From Ramlibacter sp. (GTDB lineage Bacteria > Pseudomonadota > Gammaproteobacteria > Burkholderiales > Burkholderiaceae), in assembly GCA_014376915.1 (NCBI GenBank), contig JACMQP010000029.1, positions 1 through 6,087 on the forward strand: 6,087 nt of DNA, given 5' to 3'. A model generated the notes under the pieces. The model had not been told where the DNA came from. It saw only the letters and a program-made list of their open reading frames with translations, and did not search any database. Position numbers and translations under genes: made by a program. Of the stretch, positions 6,073-6,087 are shown in pieces (the first letter of the stretch is position 1; the number at the start of each line of letters is the position of its first letter).

Positions 6073-6087
6073 AGCATTGCCGCCAGA
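6069..6087 (+). CDS. Possible start of a downstream gene, cut by the window end
   Basis: An ATG at 6069 overlaps the aldo/keto reductase stop as ATGA and stays open to the last base (MKHCRQ). This matches the tight packing of the operon. There is no clear ribosome site upstream and only six residues are visible, so neither reality nor function can be judged. Confidence 0.3.

Overview
The window looks like a GC-rich (roughly 60-65% by eye) stretch of chromosome from a betaproteobacterium, most likely Burkholderiales (Comamonadaceae or Alcaligenaceae type). The main clue is two orphan periplasmic binding proteins of the TctC/Bug family in a small catabolic cluster without TctA or TctB, a habit typical of that order. 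The assignment rests on family content and base composition, not on a marker gene.

All genes are on the + strand and packed almost end to end, which suggests one operon cut by both window edges. In order: (1) the C-terminal 438 residues of a glycoside-hydrolase-like protein (1-1317), resembling the uncharacterised 'hypothetical glycosyl hydrolase' group with a GH42-like trimerisation domain; (2) a TctC/Bug binding protein (1347-2330); (3) an SMP-30/gluconolactonase-type beta-propeller hydrolase with a GTG start (2334-3218); (4) a second, diverged TctC/Bug binding protein (3233-4225); (5) an amidohydrolase-2-like TIM-barrel protein with non-canonical metal-site residues and a C-terminal extension (4234-5205); (6) an aldo/keto reductase with an intact catalytic tetrad (5206-6072); and (7) a possible start of a further gene at 6069. 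Intergenic gaps run from overlap (ATGA) to 29 bases. I see no internal terminator, tRNA, rRNA, CRISPR array or mobile element, and no convincing promoter; the promoter probably lies upstream of the window.

A plausible shared job, by inference only, is carbohydrate or sugar-acid catabolism. The glycosidase-like protein would release a sugar, the aldo/keto reductase could interconvert an aldose and its lactone (or reduce a carbonyl), and the SMP-30 protein, perhaps with the amidohydrolase-like protein, would open the lactone. The two Bug proteins would capture carboxylate ligands in the periplasm. No substrate can be read from the sequence.

The oddest non-gene signal is a perfect 20-base palindrome with an AT-rich core inside the first gene (166-185). 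A second compact inverted repeat sits in the signal-peptide codons of the first Bug gene (1383-1402).
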